Shown here: piece after piece, positions 1 to 7,934 of the stretch | Numbering within the stretch: the stretch's first letter is position 1 | Layout: every line of letters starts with the position of its first letter | Source: an uncultured Myxococcales bacterium | GTDB taxonomy: Bacteria > Myxococcota_A > Polyangia > Polyangiales > Polyangiaceae | Reading direction: 5' to 3' | Assembly (NCBI GenBank): GCA_937872925.1 | Contig: CALMUT010000324.1 | Location: forward strand, 1 to 55,079 | DNA: 55,079 nt | The notes under the pieces: generated by a model | Told to the model about the DNA's origin: nothing | The model's input: only the letters and a program-made list of their open reading frames with translations | Database searches by the model: none | Translations under genes and position numbers: made by a program

Positions 1-716
1 ACGCCATCGACCTTCATGCCGTACCAGCCGTGCTCGGTCATGAAGCCGCCGTTGCAAGCCGCGACCAGCGCCTCGTGGTGCTCCTTCCGGACCGTCCCCT
101 TGCGTTCGTACTTTTGGGCTTCGGCTTCGGAGCTCTTGGGCTCGCGATACCCCGCCACTGCCTGGACCTGAACACGCCTTAGGTCGACCGCCACCACGAA
201 GAGCTCTGCCCAGGAGCGGTTCTTGTCGGGATGCAACAGCGTCTTGAACATATAGGCTGGTTCTTTGGGACGGCGCTTGTCCACAATGCGCACCCACTTG
301 CCGTCCCCCGGTGCGGACCAGCTCTCGTGCACGGGAGGTACGTCCTTCGGTCGGAAGGGAGGCGGCGGCGGTGGTGCGTCCGGACCGGCGTCGATGGCGG
401 CCACGGGCTCCGCAGATTCGTCGGGCGGCACCTCCCAATACGCCTTCGGCTTTTCGTCTTTCTTCCACCAGCGGTTGAACTTGTCTTCCACGCCGTAGGC
501 GAAGTCTTCCAGCTTTGCCACGCGGTCGGGCCCGATGACTGCGCGCAGCGAATTGGCGATGAGCGGACCCAGCCATTCCACTCGATGCACCAAGATCCAA
601 AGCACGAGTACCGAGGCCGGTAGTCCAAGCCCAAGCCCCAGCAGCCACTTCTTGCGGCGGCTGAGCGCGGACCGCGCTTTCTTCTTCTCGTCCTTCTTGG
701 GCGCAGCCTCGGCCAT
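1..716 (-). CDS. Phosphodiester glycosidase-like (NAGPA domain) membrane-anchored protein, partial
   Basis: The frame runs off the left edge, so the C-terminus is missing; 238 codons are visible. A basic N-terminus rich in Lys/Arg (residues 1-28) is followed by one hydrophobic segment (about 29-45), which looks like a signal anchor. A Pro-rich linker follows (about 105-118). The last visible part contains NGGFMTEHGWYG, which resembles the conserved core of phosphodiester glycosidase (NAGPA, PF09992) domains near the catalytic region. Start is the ATG at 716; no upstream extension is needed. It is divergent from the Omp85 gene, with 104 nt between the starts. The family call rests on one motif and the overall layout, so it is moderately sure; the substrate is unknown. 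Confidence 0.7.
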   Translation of the reverse strand, partial: MAEAAPKKDEKKKARSALSRRKKWLLGLGLGLPASVLVLWILVHRVEWLGPLIANSLRAVIGPDRVAKLEDFAYGVEDKFNRWWKKDEKPKAYWEVPPDESAEPVAAIDAGPDAPPPPPPFRPKDVPPVHESWSAPGDGKWVRIVDKRRPKEPAYMFKTLLHPDKNRSWAELFVVAVDLRRVQVQAVAGYREPKSSEAEAQKYERKGTVRKEHHEALVAACNGGFMTEHGWYGMKVDG

Positions 717-820
717 GGGGCGCGAAATCTTAGCCGCCTCCGGCCGTCCCGTGCCCATTTCTTGTGCCCGAGCGGTCCAGAAGCTGTCAGTCGGGCCAAA
801 ACCCGCGCTATGAAGGTGCG

Positions 821-3800
821 ATGTGGCTCGGTTTCCCGCGTCGCGGGTGCGGGTGGATGCTTGTGGCGCTTGCGCTCAGTCTCCGCTCGGCACCGCTTTC
901 CGCGCAGCCGGAGCCAGCGCCCGAAGCGCCGGCGGCCACCGCAGAGCCGGACGAAAAGGAAAGCGCGCCCGAACGCGCTCCGGCAGCGCCGGAGACTGCG
1001 GCGGAAACGCAGCGATCCGAAGATGCCCCAAAGGACGGAGCGTCGCACGAGGCATCCGGCGCCGCGCGAACCAACCAACGTCGCATTGTCGAATCCCGTG
1101 CAGCCTCCAGCAGCACGATCCCGACTCTGCGACCGCTGGCGAATCCTAGTGTCATGGGGAGGCCACTGACGGCGGTGAAGTTTGTGACCCTCGGCGGACG
1201 TTGGGAAGCGCCGCTCGCTCTCCAACGCGTTGTCGTCGGTGAGGCGACCAGTGGGGAACTCGCGCGGCGCGCGATGCGTGAGTTGCTCGACACTGGGCGA
1301 TTCGCCAGTGTGCGCGCCAAGCTGGAGCCCGACGGCGCTGGCGCAAAGCTCGTCTTAGAAGTGTTGCCTCGGCGTTTGATAGCGTCGTTGAAGATCCAAG
1401 GCTCTAGCCTTGATGGCGACAGCGTGCTCGCCGCCGCAGGGGTGCGCGTCGGCGGCGAGATCACCGCGCCCGGGCTCACGGAACTCGCCGCACGGCTGGA
1501 GCGTTTGCACCGCCGCCGGGGTTTCCCGAACGTGCGGGTGGTCGTGACCGCGACGGACACCGATGATCCGTTGCGTGTGGTCGTCGCGGCTGACGTGAAC
1601 CCCGGGCAAGCCCTGCGGGTCACGGACTTGCAGTTCGCTGTATGGCCCAGCACGACGGTCCCGGGGATCCGAAGGGTATTGGAGCGCTACGCCATGGCGC
1701 GCGGTGATCGGTTCGACATCGAAGCTGTGGAGGCGGCCAATCTGGAGTTCGAAAAGCAGTTGCGCCAGCACGGTTGGCACCGCGCCAGCGTGACCCACAC
1801 CACGCGGGCGCGTCCTGATGGCGTCTTCTTGCAACTCATCGTGCGTGCCGGTCCGCTGATTCGGCCGAAGTTCGAGGGCAATATTCGCTTCGATGACACA
1901 CAGTTGTCGACCGCACTCGGGCTTGAGGACAGCGAGGACCGCGCGCCGGCAACTTTGGTCTCGCGCCTCTCGGAGTTCTACGCGCAGCGCGGCTTCTTCG
2001 ACGCGGAGATCACCGTTTCCGAGCGTGGCGGAGCCGACGCGCCCGTTGTGGATTTAGTGTTTCGCGTGCGCGAGGGCCGCCCGGTGCGGGTGGTCGCCCG
2101 TGAGTTCGCCTGTCTGACCGGGCGACGCGGACCGGCGGACGTGGGCAGCGAAATCGACGGTGTCTTGTCCGAAGAGCTGCCCGGAGGTTCCATCCTGGGC
2201 TCAGTGGATCCGCGCGTGGTGGACCAAACCTTCGGCCCGCGCCAGACGACTGGCGCCCGGGTCGTGCCCTACGAACCGAACCCGTGGCTGACGTACATGC
2301 CGGACGTCTACGAGCGCGCGCTCAAACACGTGCGCGACCTGTATCGATCCGAAGGGTACCTTTCAGTGATCGTCGGGCCCGCGACGTTGTTGCGGCGCCG
2401 TTGCGATCCGCGGACGCAGCCCCACGTATGCCGCCCGATCGGTCCCCGCAAACGTCCGCGCACGATGTGCGCCGTGGACGAGGTCAAGGTGCCGCTGCCG
2501 GAGCCCGAGGTGGATCCGGCGGTGACGTGCACGCCTGACCCTGCCCGCGGCATCCGCTGCGAGCCCGATGCGGTGCTGTACATACCGATCAAGATCGGCC
2601 CCCAGGCGATGCTGTACGACATCAGCTTCGAGGGGAACCAGCGATTCACCGAAGAGCGCCTGAAGGAAACCGCCGACATGGAGCTTGGCGGGCCCGCCTC
2701 GCAGGTGGGGCTAGACAAGGCGCGCCGGCGGATCCTCGACGAATATGCCGAAGAAGGCTTCGCCTTCGCGGACGTGGAAACGGCCCTGGAGCTGTCCCCG
2801 GATCGCACCCGCGCCCGGGCGCGATTTGTGATCGGTGAGCGGCAACGCGTGATCGTGTCGGGTATCGTGGTGCGGGGTGCAACGCGCACGAACGAAAGCC
2901 TGATCCGCAGCCGCGTCGCCCTTGAGGTCGGCAAGCCCTACCGTCGAAGCTGGGTGCGCAACACCGAAGAGCGACTCGCAACCTTGGGCGTATTTTCGGC
3001 CGTTACTGTGGGTTTCGAAGACCCCTACGTGCCTGCCAAGGAGAAGATCGTCGTCGTCACCGTTCAGGAGCGCAAGCCCCAGTACCTCGATGTGCGCCCG
3101 GGCTTTTCCACTGGCGAGGGCTTCCGGATCACGTTCGAATACGGGCATCGCAACTTGGGCGGCGAGGCGATCCAGCTCACCCTGCGTTCGCAGCTCGGCT
3201 ACTTACCCGGCGCGTTCATTCTGGAAAAGGACGTGCGCGACAAGTACGACGAGCTCGACGTCGGCCAGCGCTTGGAGCGCCGCAACAGCGCCACCGTGGA
3301 GTTCCCCGACGTCGGTCTGGGCCCGCTGTTCCGCCTCAGCGTCGAAGGCATTGATGTGCGTGACAACGCACGCGACTTCGGATTGACCAAAGACGCCGGT
3401 ATCGTCACCCTGATCTTCCGCCCATCCCGACGCTTCTCGGCGACTATCGGTGGATCTCTGGAGCTGAACACAGCCGAGATCTTCGGTTCGACCCAGAAGG
3501 GCGCCCTGGAAGAATACGTGAAGAACAATCCGAGCCGACGCGCCGCGTTTCGTGTGCCCGAAGGCACGACCGTCGCCGTCGCTGAGCGCCTGGGCGTCAC
3601 CTGGGATCGCCGGGACAATCCGTTGGGGGCCACGACCGGCACGTTGGTCAGCGCCAGCGTGGAGCACGTGCGGGCGACTCCAGTGGGCGGTGAAGATGCC
3701 GAAGTCGCGCCCGGCCAGGCCAGCGTGTTTGCCGCAACCATCAGTCAGTTCTTGCGCATCTCGAATCGACTGGCGGCGTATGCGCGCCTCAGCGACAAGG

Positions 3801-4300
3801 GGCTCGCTTTGGCGGTCTCGTTCCGCTGGGGCGTGAACACGCAGCTGATCGCCGACTCCCGCACCTATCCGGATCGTCTATTCTTCCTGGGAGGCGTGGA
3901 CTCGTTGCGCGGCTTCTTGCAGGACTCCATGGTTCCCGAAGACATCGCGAAGCAGCTCTTGGATCCGAATTCAGGACTGACACTGCGGGAAGTCGTGATC
4001 CGCGGAGGCGACGCATTCATCAATCCGCGCGCGGAACTACGCATCCCCCTGGGCGGGGATGTGCAGACGGCGGTGTTTCTGGACGCCGGAAACCTCTGGA
4101 CCAAGCCCGAGTTGGTAAACGCATCCGAGCTCCGCTACGCAGTGGGCACTGGCCTGCGCGTCGGAACACCCATCGGCCCGCTTGCCTTCGACTACGGATT
4201 CAACGTGGACCGAGTGCTCGACGAGTTCTTCCCGCAACGAGAAAACCAGCGCTTCTGGGAAGACATGGGCGCCTTCCACTTCAGCATTGGGCTGTTCTAG
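821..4300 (+). CDS. Omp85-superfamily outer membrane assembly protein (BamA/TamA-like) with POTRA repeats
   Basis: 1159 aa. A signal peptide (about residues 1-28, ending near LSAQ) leads into an acidic Ala/Pro-rich stretch, then several POTRA-like repeats (for example around the segments GNIRFDD, EGNQRFTEERL and GATRTNESLIRS). The C-terminal roughly 380 residues form an Omp85 beta-barrel with the diagnostic RGF turn (SLRGF) and a terminal Phe. Such proteins insert or translocate substrates at the outer membrane. At 1159 aa it is well above ordinary BamA (about 800), with extra N-terminal POTRA units and a Cys-rich insert (five Cys encoded near 2400-2570). ATG 821 is preferred over the upstream GTG 764 because GAAGG lies just before it and the signal peptide starts there. 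BamA versus TamA-like cannot be settled here. Confidence 0.88.
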   Translation: MWLGFPRRGCGWMLVALALSLRSAPLSAQPEPAPEAPAATAEPDEKESAPERAPAAPETAAETQRSEDAPKDGASHEASGAARTNQRRIVESRAASSSTIPTLRPLANPSVMGRPLTAVKFVTLGGRWEAPLALQRVVVGEATSGELARRAMRELLDTGRFASVRAKLEPDGAGAKLVLEVLPRRLIASLKIQGSSLDGDSVLAAAGVRVGGEITAPGLTELAARLERLHRRRGFPNVRVVVTATDTDDPLRVVVAADVNPGQALRVTDLQFAVWPSTTVPGIRRVLERYAMARGDRFDIEAVEAANLEFEKQLRQHGWHRASVTHTTRARPDGVFLQLIVRAGPLIRPKFEGNIRFDDTQLSTALGLEDSEDRAPATLVSRLSEFYAQRGFFDAEITVSERGGADAPVVDLVFRVREGRPVRVVAREFACLTGRRGPADVGSEIDGVLSEELPGGSILGSVDPRVVDQTFGPRQTTGARVVPYEPNPWLTYMPDVYERALKHVRDLYRSEGYLSVIVGPATLLRRRCDPRTQPHVCRPIGPRKRPRTMCAVDEVKVPLPEPEVDPAVTCTPDPARGIRCEPDAVLYIPIKIGPQAMLYDISFEGNQRFTEERLKETADMELGGPASQVGLDKARRRILDEYAEEGFAFADVETALELSPDRTRARARFVIGERQRVIVSGIVVRGATRTNESLIRSRVALEVGKPYRRSWVRNTEERLATLGVFSAVTVGFEDPYVPAKEKIVVVTVQERKPQYLDVRPGFSTGEGFRITFEYGHRNLGGEAIQLTLRSQLGYLPGAFILEKDVRDKYDELDVGQRLERRNSATVEFPDVGLGPLFRLSVEGIDVRDNARDFGLTKDAGIVTLIFRPSRRFSATIGGSLELNTAEIFGSTQKGALEEYVKNNPSRRAAFRVPEGTTVAVAERLGVTWDRRDNPLGATTGTLVSASVEHVRATPVGGEDAEVAPGQASVFAATISQFLRISNRLAAYARLSDKGLALAVSFRWGVNTQLIADSRTYPDRLFFLGGVDSLRGFLQDSMVPEDIAKQLLDPNSGLTLREVVIRGGDAFINPRAELRIPLGGDVQTAVFLDAGNLWTKPELVNASELRYAVGTGLRVGTPIGPLAFDYGFNVDRVLDEFFPQRENQRFWEDMGAFHFSIGLF

Positions 4301-4332
4301 GGCTGCGGTTCGCGGGTGGTGCCGTCGCGGGA

Positions 4333-4938
4333 CTACAGGTTGCACACGGTCGCGCAACTCGCAGCCATGCAGTCCAACAGCGCTTGGAACTTCGGGGCAC
4401 CCGCGTCAGGATCGCAGGCATTGCGGCAGGTCGTGTCGCTGTTCGCACACGCAGAAAAGCACGCTAAGATGGCATTGCATTCCGATTCCGCTGCGCACGA
4501 GGTGCCTTCGGAACCGCAGTTGCTGAGCGAGCAGGACTGACATGCGCTGCTGATCCCGCCGGAACCGCCAAAGCTGCCAGCTCCTCCTGTTCCGCTGCCG
4601 CCTCCTGAGGCGCTGGCACCCGTACCGCCGGAGCCACCGCTTGCACCGGTTCCTCCACTGCCGCCGGTCGCGCTGTCAGCCCCGGCGTCCACCGTGCAGG
4701 AGACTTTGAGGCATTGCTCTCTTGCGGCGGCGGTGGTGGTCGCACAGCCGCAAAATGCATCGCAGCCCACGCAGCCGGCGCAGTTTCCGGGTTCGCAAGA
4801 AGGACCCGTTTCCGCACCGGCTTCAGCGCCGGCGGCACCCGCGGCGTTTTCTTTTAGACCGTCCAGATCGTTCGTGACGCTACACGCATAGAAGCAGAGC
4901 AGCGCTAGGCCGGCAGTCAAGAGGCGCCCGATTGGCAT
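4333..4938 (-). CDS. Secreted lipoprotein, Cys-rich with Gly/Ser linker
   Basis: 201 aa. The N-terminus MPIGRLLTAGL.. is a lipoprotein signal with the lipid cysteine in the run CFYAC (the second Cys is the likely site). A Cys-rich segment around GNCAGCVGCDAFCGC follows, then a Gly/Ser/Ala linker (GGSGGTGASGGSGG type) and a second Cys-rich C-terminal domain with about ten cysteines, probably disulfide-bonded. This two-part layout is common in myxobacterial cell-surface lipoproteins of unknown role. The start was moved from an upstream in-frame codon (5010) to the ATG at 4938 because the signal peptide begins there. It converges with the Omp85 gene. No function can be assigned. Confidence 0.72.
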   Translation of the reverse strand: MPIGRLLTAGLALLCFYACSVTNDLDGLKENAAGAAGAEAGAETGPSCEPGNCAGCVGCDAFCGCATTTAAAREQCLKVSCTVDAGADSATGGSGGTGASGGSGGTGASASGGGSGTGGAGSFGGSGGISSACQSCSLSNCGSEGTSCAAESECNAILACFSACANSDTTCRNACDPDAGAPKFQALLDCMAASCATVCNL

Positions 4939-5056
4939 GGCTCTAGAGTCTAGCGCAGCTCGGCAGTCTCTGGAAAAACGTCCGCTTTTTGTCCGCAAAC
5001 CGTCGGCCACATTCCCGGTTGCGGACGCCGCTCGGCGACGCCGTCTGGCAGCCCCT

Positions 5057-5713
5057 TCAGCCTTTGAGCTCGTCGAGGACGGTCAATAGTTCTTTGCTAT
5101 GCGCCGACGGAGTCACTTCCGGAAACACCTTGGCGACCCTGCCTTGTTTGTCGATGACGAAGGTCACTCGCTTGGCGTAGCCGTTTTGCACCGGCACCTT
5201 GAACGCCGCGGCAATCTCTTGCTTCGGATCCGGCAGTAGCAAGAAAGGCAGGTCGTACTTCTTGGCGAAGGCCTGATGGGACTCGTTGTCGTCGGTGGAA
5301 ACCCCCAGCACGATTGCCTCAGCGCTCTTAAAGCGACTCCAGTCGTCGCGGATCCCCTTTGCTTCGACGGTACAGCCGGGGGTGTCATCCTTGGGATAGA
5401 AGTAGACGATCACGACCTTGCCGCGATAGTCCGCGAGTTTCACTTGCTCGCCGCTATGGGCCACAGCTTCGATGTTCGGCGCTTCGCTGCCGACGCTCAG
5501 CAGCGAAGCCGCCGACGTTCCGGGAGCCGTGGCTGCCGTGTTTGGAGCGGCCTGGGGAACTTCGCTCCCGGCTGGGGTGGTGGCGCTAGCGGCCCCTGGG
5601 GCGCTGGCGCCACCCGAGGTCGTCGCGCCGGCGCCGTCCGCCTTCTTGTCACAGGCTTGTCCGAAGTAGACGAGAGCCAGGAGCGCAGAGACCGCAAAGC
5701 GTGGGTAGGGCAT
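5057..5713 (-). CDS. Peroxiredoxin (BCP/PrxQ-type), probably exported lipoprotein, lacking the usual resolving Cys
   Basis: 218 aa. A hydrophobic signal ending in GQAC suggests export, possibly with lipidation although the lipobox is weak. An Ala/Ser/Pro-rich linker (about 25-70) leads to a thioredoxin-fold AhpC/TSA domain (about 75-218). The peroxidatic motif is DDTPGCT; the family reduces peroxides with this Cys. In most BCP/PrxQ proteins the resolving Cys sits five residues later (CTxEAC); here the sequence is CTVEAK, so the protein would act as a 1-Cys enzyme or use another partner. Start ATG 5713 was chosen for the signal peptide over upstream 5803. It lies 46 nt downstream of the DUF389 gene on the same strand and may be cotranscribed. 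Confidence 0.87.
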   Translation of the reverse strand: MPYPRFAVSALLALVYFGQACDKKADGAGATTSGGASAPGAASATTPAGSEVPQAAPNTAATAPGTSAASLLSVGSEAPNIEAVAHSGEQVKLADYRGKVVIVYFYPKDDTPGCTVEAKGIRDDWSRFKSAEAIVLGVSTDDNESHQAFAKKYDLPFLLLPDPKQEIAAAFKVPVQNGYAKRVTFVIDKQGRVAKVFPEVTPSAHSKELLTVLDELKG

Positions 5714-5759
5714 CGCGGAAGAGCTTGGGTTCACCGCCCGTCCAACGCAAGCCCCGGCT

Positions 5760-6755
5760 TTACCTCGGAATGCCGGCGTGGGTGAGAAGCGGAATGACCT
5801 CAACGCTCACATCGCAGCGGCAGCCCGTTTCTCGCTCCACATCTTCGGCGATGGTGGTGGCCAGGGTTTCCGGGACCTCGCCGCCGAACCGTCGCCGGCA
5901 GATGACGCCAAGCTTCGCTTCGCGCTCGCTCAGGAGCGTGATGTCCACGGTGCTACCCACGGAAATGAAGCCGGGCACCACGTCCAGAGTGACCGCGGTG
6001 GTCTCGCGGATCTGCTTTTCGAGCTCGAGGTGGCGCCGCCGGATGCCGCGGATCGCCAAGATCGTGACGCTGCCGACTAGATCGAGGCCCACCACGTTCA
6101 ACAGCAGCAGCAAGAACGCATTCAGGCTGTGTTCGGGAGTGCCGAGCACGAATCCGATCCCGATCACAGCGGCCGGCGGAACCAGAGAGATCGCTATCTC
6201 CACCCCGATGATGGCGTCGATGACCTGCCCCCAAGGCGTTTCCACGAGTTCCGGGTGCGCCACCAACGCGAGCGACGCGGCCGCCCCGGCCGCAACGGCA
6301 ATGATGGCACTGAGCACGACGTCTCGAGGCGTCGGCATCGCGCGCAGCAATATCTCTTGGGTGATGCCGATTCCGTCAACGCTCTGCTGCAGCAGCGTGG
6401 TCATGACGATCGCGACGCCCGTGCCGATGACCAACAAGCCGACAAGCTGCTTGACCAAGCCACCTGAGAAGACTCGCCAGTTGCGATACAGGCCACCGAT
6501 GCAGACCGCTCGGGACGGGGCCATGAATGGCGCAACGCACATCGAGCCGATCACGACAGCGGCGCTGTTGAGCAAGAGCCCAGCCGTGGCCATGGCTGCG
6601 GAGGCCACCACCATCGCCAAGTACCCGCCCGTCATCACGGAGCCAGCAATGGCGCGTTGCTCCAGTATGGTGTGGTAGTTGCGAACGCCCCATACGCCAG
6701 CGCCACGGGGTACGGTCCCGCGCAGAATCGGTTCGACTTCGCCCGGGCTGTTCAC
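5760..6755 (-). CDS. DUF389 family integral membrane protein
   Basis: 331 aa, GTG start. A soluble N-terminal region of about 35 residues is followed by 6-7 hydrophobic helices and a C-terminal soluble domain of about 90 residues. The motif LLNSAAVVIGSMCVAPFM matches the conserved helix pair of DUF389 proteins (TIGR00341-like, usually SAAVVIGAMLISPLM). The family's function is not established; some members sit beside transport or stress genes. Here the next gene on the strand is a peroxiredoxin, which hints at an envelope-stress setting but does not prove one. GTG 6755 is the longest reasonable start; no clear ribosome-binding site separates it from later candidates. Confidence 0.82.
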   Translation of the reverse strand: MNSPGEVEPILRGTVPRGAGVWGVRNYHTILEQRAIAGSVMTGGYLAMVVASAAMATAGLLLNSAAVVIGSMCVAPFMAPSRAVCIGGLYRNWRVFSGGLVKQLVGLLVIGTGVAIVMTTLLQQSVDGIGITQEILLRAMPTPRDVVLSAIIAVAAGAAASLALVAHPELVETPWGQVIDAIIGVEIAISLVPPAAVIGIGFVLGTPEHSLNAFLLLLLNVVGLDLVGSVTILAIRGIRRRHLELEKQIRETTAVTLDVVPGFISVGSTVDITLLSEREAKLGVICRRRFGGEVPETLATTIAEDVERETGCRCDVSVEVIPLLTHAGIPR

Positions 6756-6932
6756 CTGCGCGGGATCCTAGCCATTGGTTACGTTCGGTCAACTGCGCGC
6801 TTTGCGGTGACCTCCGGAACGCGCAATCCGTGCGTGCCGCACTGCTCCTTGCTGCAACATCGGCACGCGCTGGCGTACTTTGCCATCCAACGCGTGGAGT
6901 GCGCTGGCGCTGGCATGTGGGGTGCTTAGCTT

Positions 6933-7406
6933 GTGGGCATGCAAGACGCCGCATCCATACGCACTTGGTTGACCTACGACCACACGCGGCTGGACAAGTT
7001 GTTTTCCCAGCTGCTCGACGCAGTCGAAGGCGCGGACGACCCCACCATTTCCACGGTGTGGTCAGAGTTCGAAACGGGACTGCTAGCGCACTTCGACGCG
7101 GAAGAGAGCCACCTGTTTCCGCTTTTGGCCGGTGACTACCCTCGCGAAGTCGAAGCCGCCCAACGCCAGCATGCGCAGATCCGCGCCTTGGTCGCCGAGC
7201 TCGGCGTGCGCGCGGACCTGCACACGATCCGCCTGGACATCGCTGAAGAGCTGATCCGCCAGTTACAAAAGCATGCCGAGTTCGAAGACAGCACGGTCTA
7301 CACCTGGGCAGAGGCCGCCCTCAGCGCTCCGGAGCAAAAAAGCATGCTGGAGCGCTTCAAGAAGCCGGCGCGCACGCCCTTGCCCGGGGCAACCAAGAAG
7401 CGTTGA
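6933..7406 (+). CDS. Hemerythrin HHE-domain protein
   Basis: 157 aa. Four-helix HHE cation-binding pattern: His in WLTYDHTRLD, His and acidic residues in LLAHFDAEESHLFP, His in QRQHAQIR, and His/Glu in KHAEFEDSTVY. These are the expected ligands of a carboxylate-bridged di-iron site that binds oxygen, nitric oxide or iron. No signal peptide, so it is cytoplasmic. GTG 6933 and ATG 6939 are both possible starts; GGGGTG lies upstream of both. It is divergent from the DUF389 gene (177-nt gap) and followed by a small lipoprotein gene. The specific role (oxygen sensing, NO or redox protection) is not visible. Confidence 0.86.
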   Translation: MGMQDAASIRTWLTYDHTRLDKLFSQLLDAVEGADDPTISTVWSEFETGLLAHFDAEESHLFPLLAGDYPREVEAAQRQHAQIRALVAELGVRADLHTIRLDIAEELIRQLQKHAEFEDSTVYTWAEAALSAPEQKSMLERFKKPARTPLPGATKKR

Positions 7407-7540
7407 AAAGACGGGGCGAGTCGCGCCGAACCTGCGGCCGCCCGCAGCATTGCCGAATTTGTGCATGCTTCCCGTGCTCCGGGGCTGCGCATGCCTGGAC
7501 GAGGTTTCCGTCGAACTCGCCGCTGTGACAAGCTAGGGGC

Positions 7541-7906
7541 ATGGCGCCCAAGGGGACAGCGTTGTTGGCGATCTTGGCGGCTTGTGGCTTGGTTGGCTGC
7601 CCAAAGCAGGAAACCGAAAACCCGCAAGCCGCATCCAGCGCTGCGCCCAGTGGCGCGCCCGCACGTGGCGGCAGTGCGGTGAAGGGGAGCTCGACCTGCC
7701 AATCTGCGGCGGAGTCCATGAAAAACGCCAAGCCGCATCGCAGCGCCGATCCACCCTACGCCGACTGCGCGTACGGAGTGTTCGCCCACTGCGGTGGCGG
7801 CAAGGGTGAACGCGGAGGCCTGTGCAGCCGAAGCCTGGACAAAGCAGCCACCGCCGCCGCCCGAAAACAGACCCCCGACGCGTGTTGCTACGTGCCGGCG
7901 GATTGA
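7541..7906 (+). CDS. Small Cys-rich lipoprotein
   Basis: 121 aa. The signal MAPKGTALLAILAACGLVGC ends in a good lipobox (LVGC), followed by a short Ala/Ser/Pro-rich linker and a C-terminal domain of about 70 residues with seven cysteines (STCQ, ADCAYG, AHCGGG, GLCSRS, DACCYV), suggesting a disulfide-stabilised fold. AGGGG lies directly before the ATG. It converges with the IgGFc-binding-type gene with only 28 nt between stops. No known family recognised. Confidence 0.72.
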   Translation: MAPKGTALLAILAACGLVGCPKQETENPQAASSAAPSGAPARGGSAVKGSSTCQSAAESMKNAKPHRSADPPYADCAYGVFAHCGGGKGERGGLCSRSLDKAATAAARKQTPDACCYVPAD

Positions 7907-7934
7907 CTGCGGTCGCCGCCAGGCCGCGTCGCCG

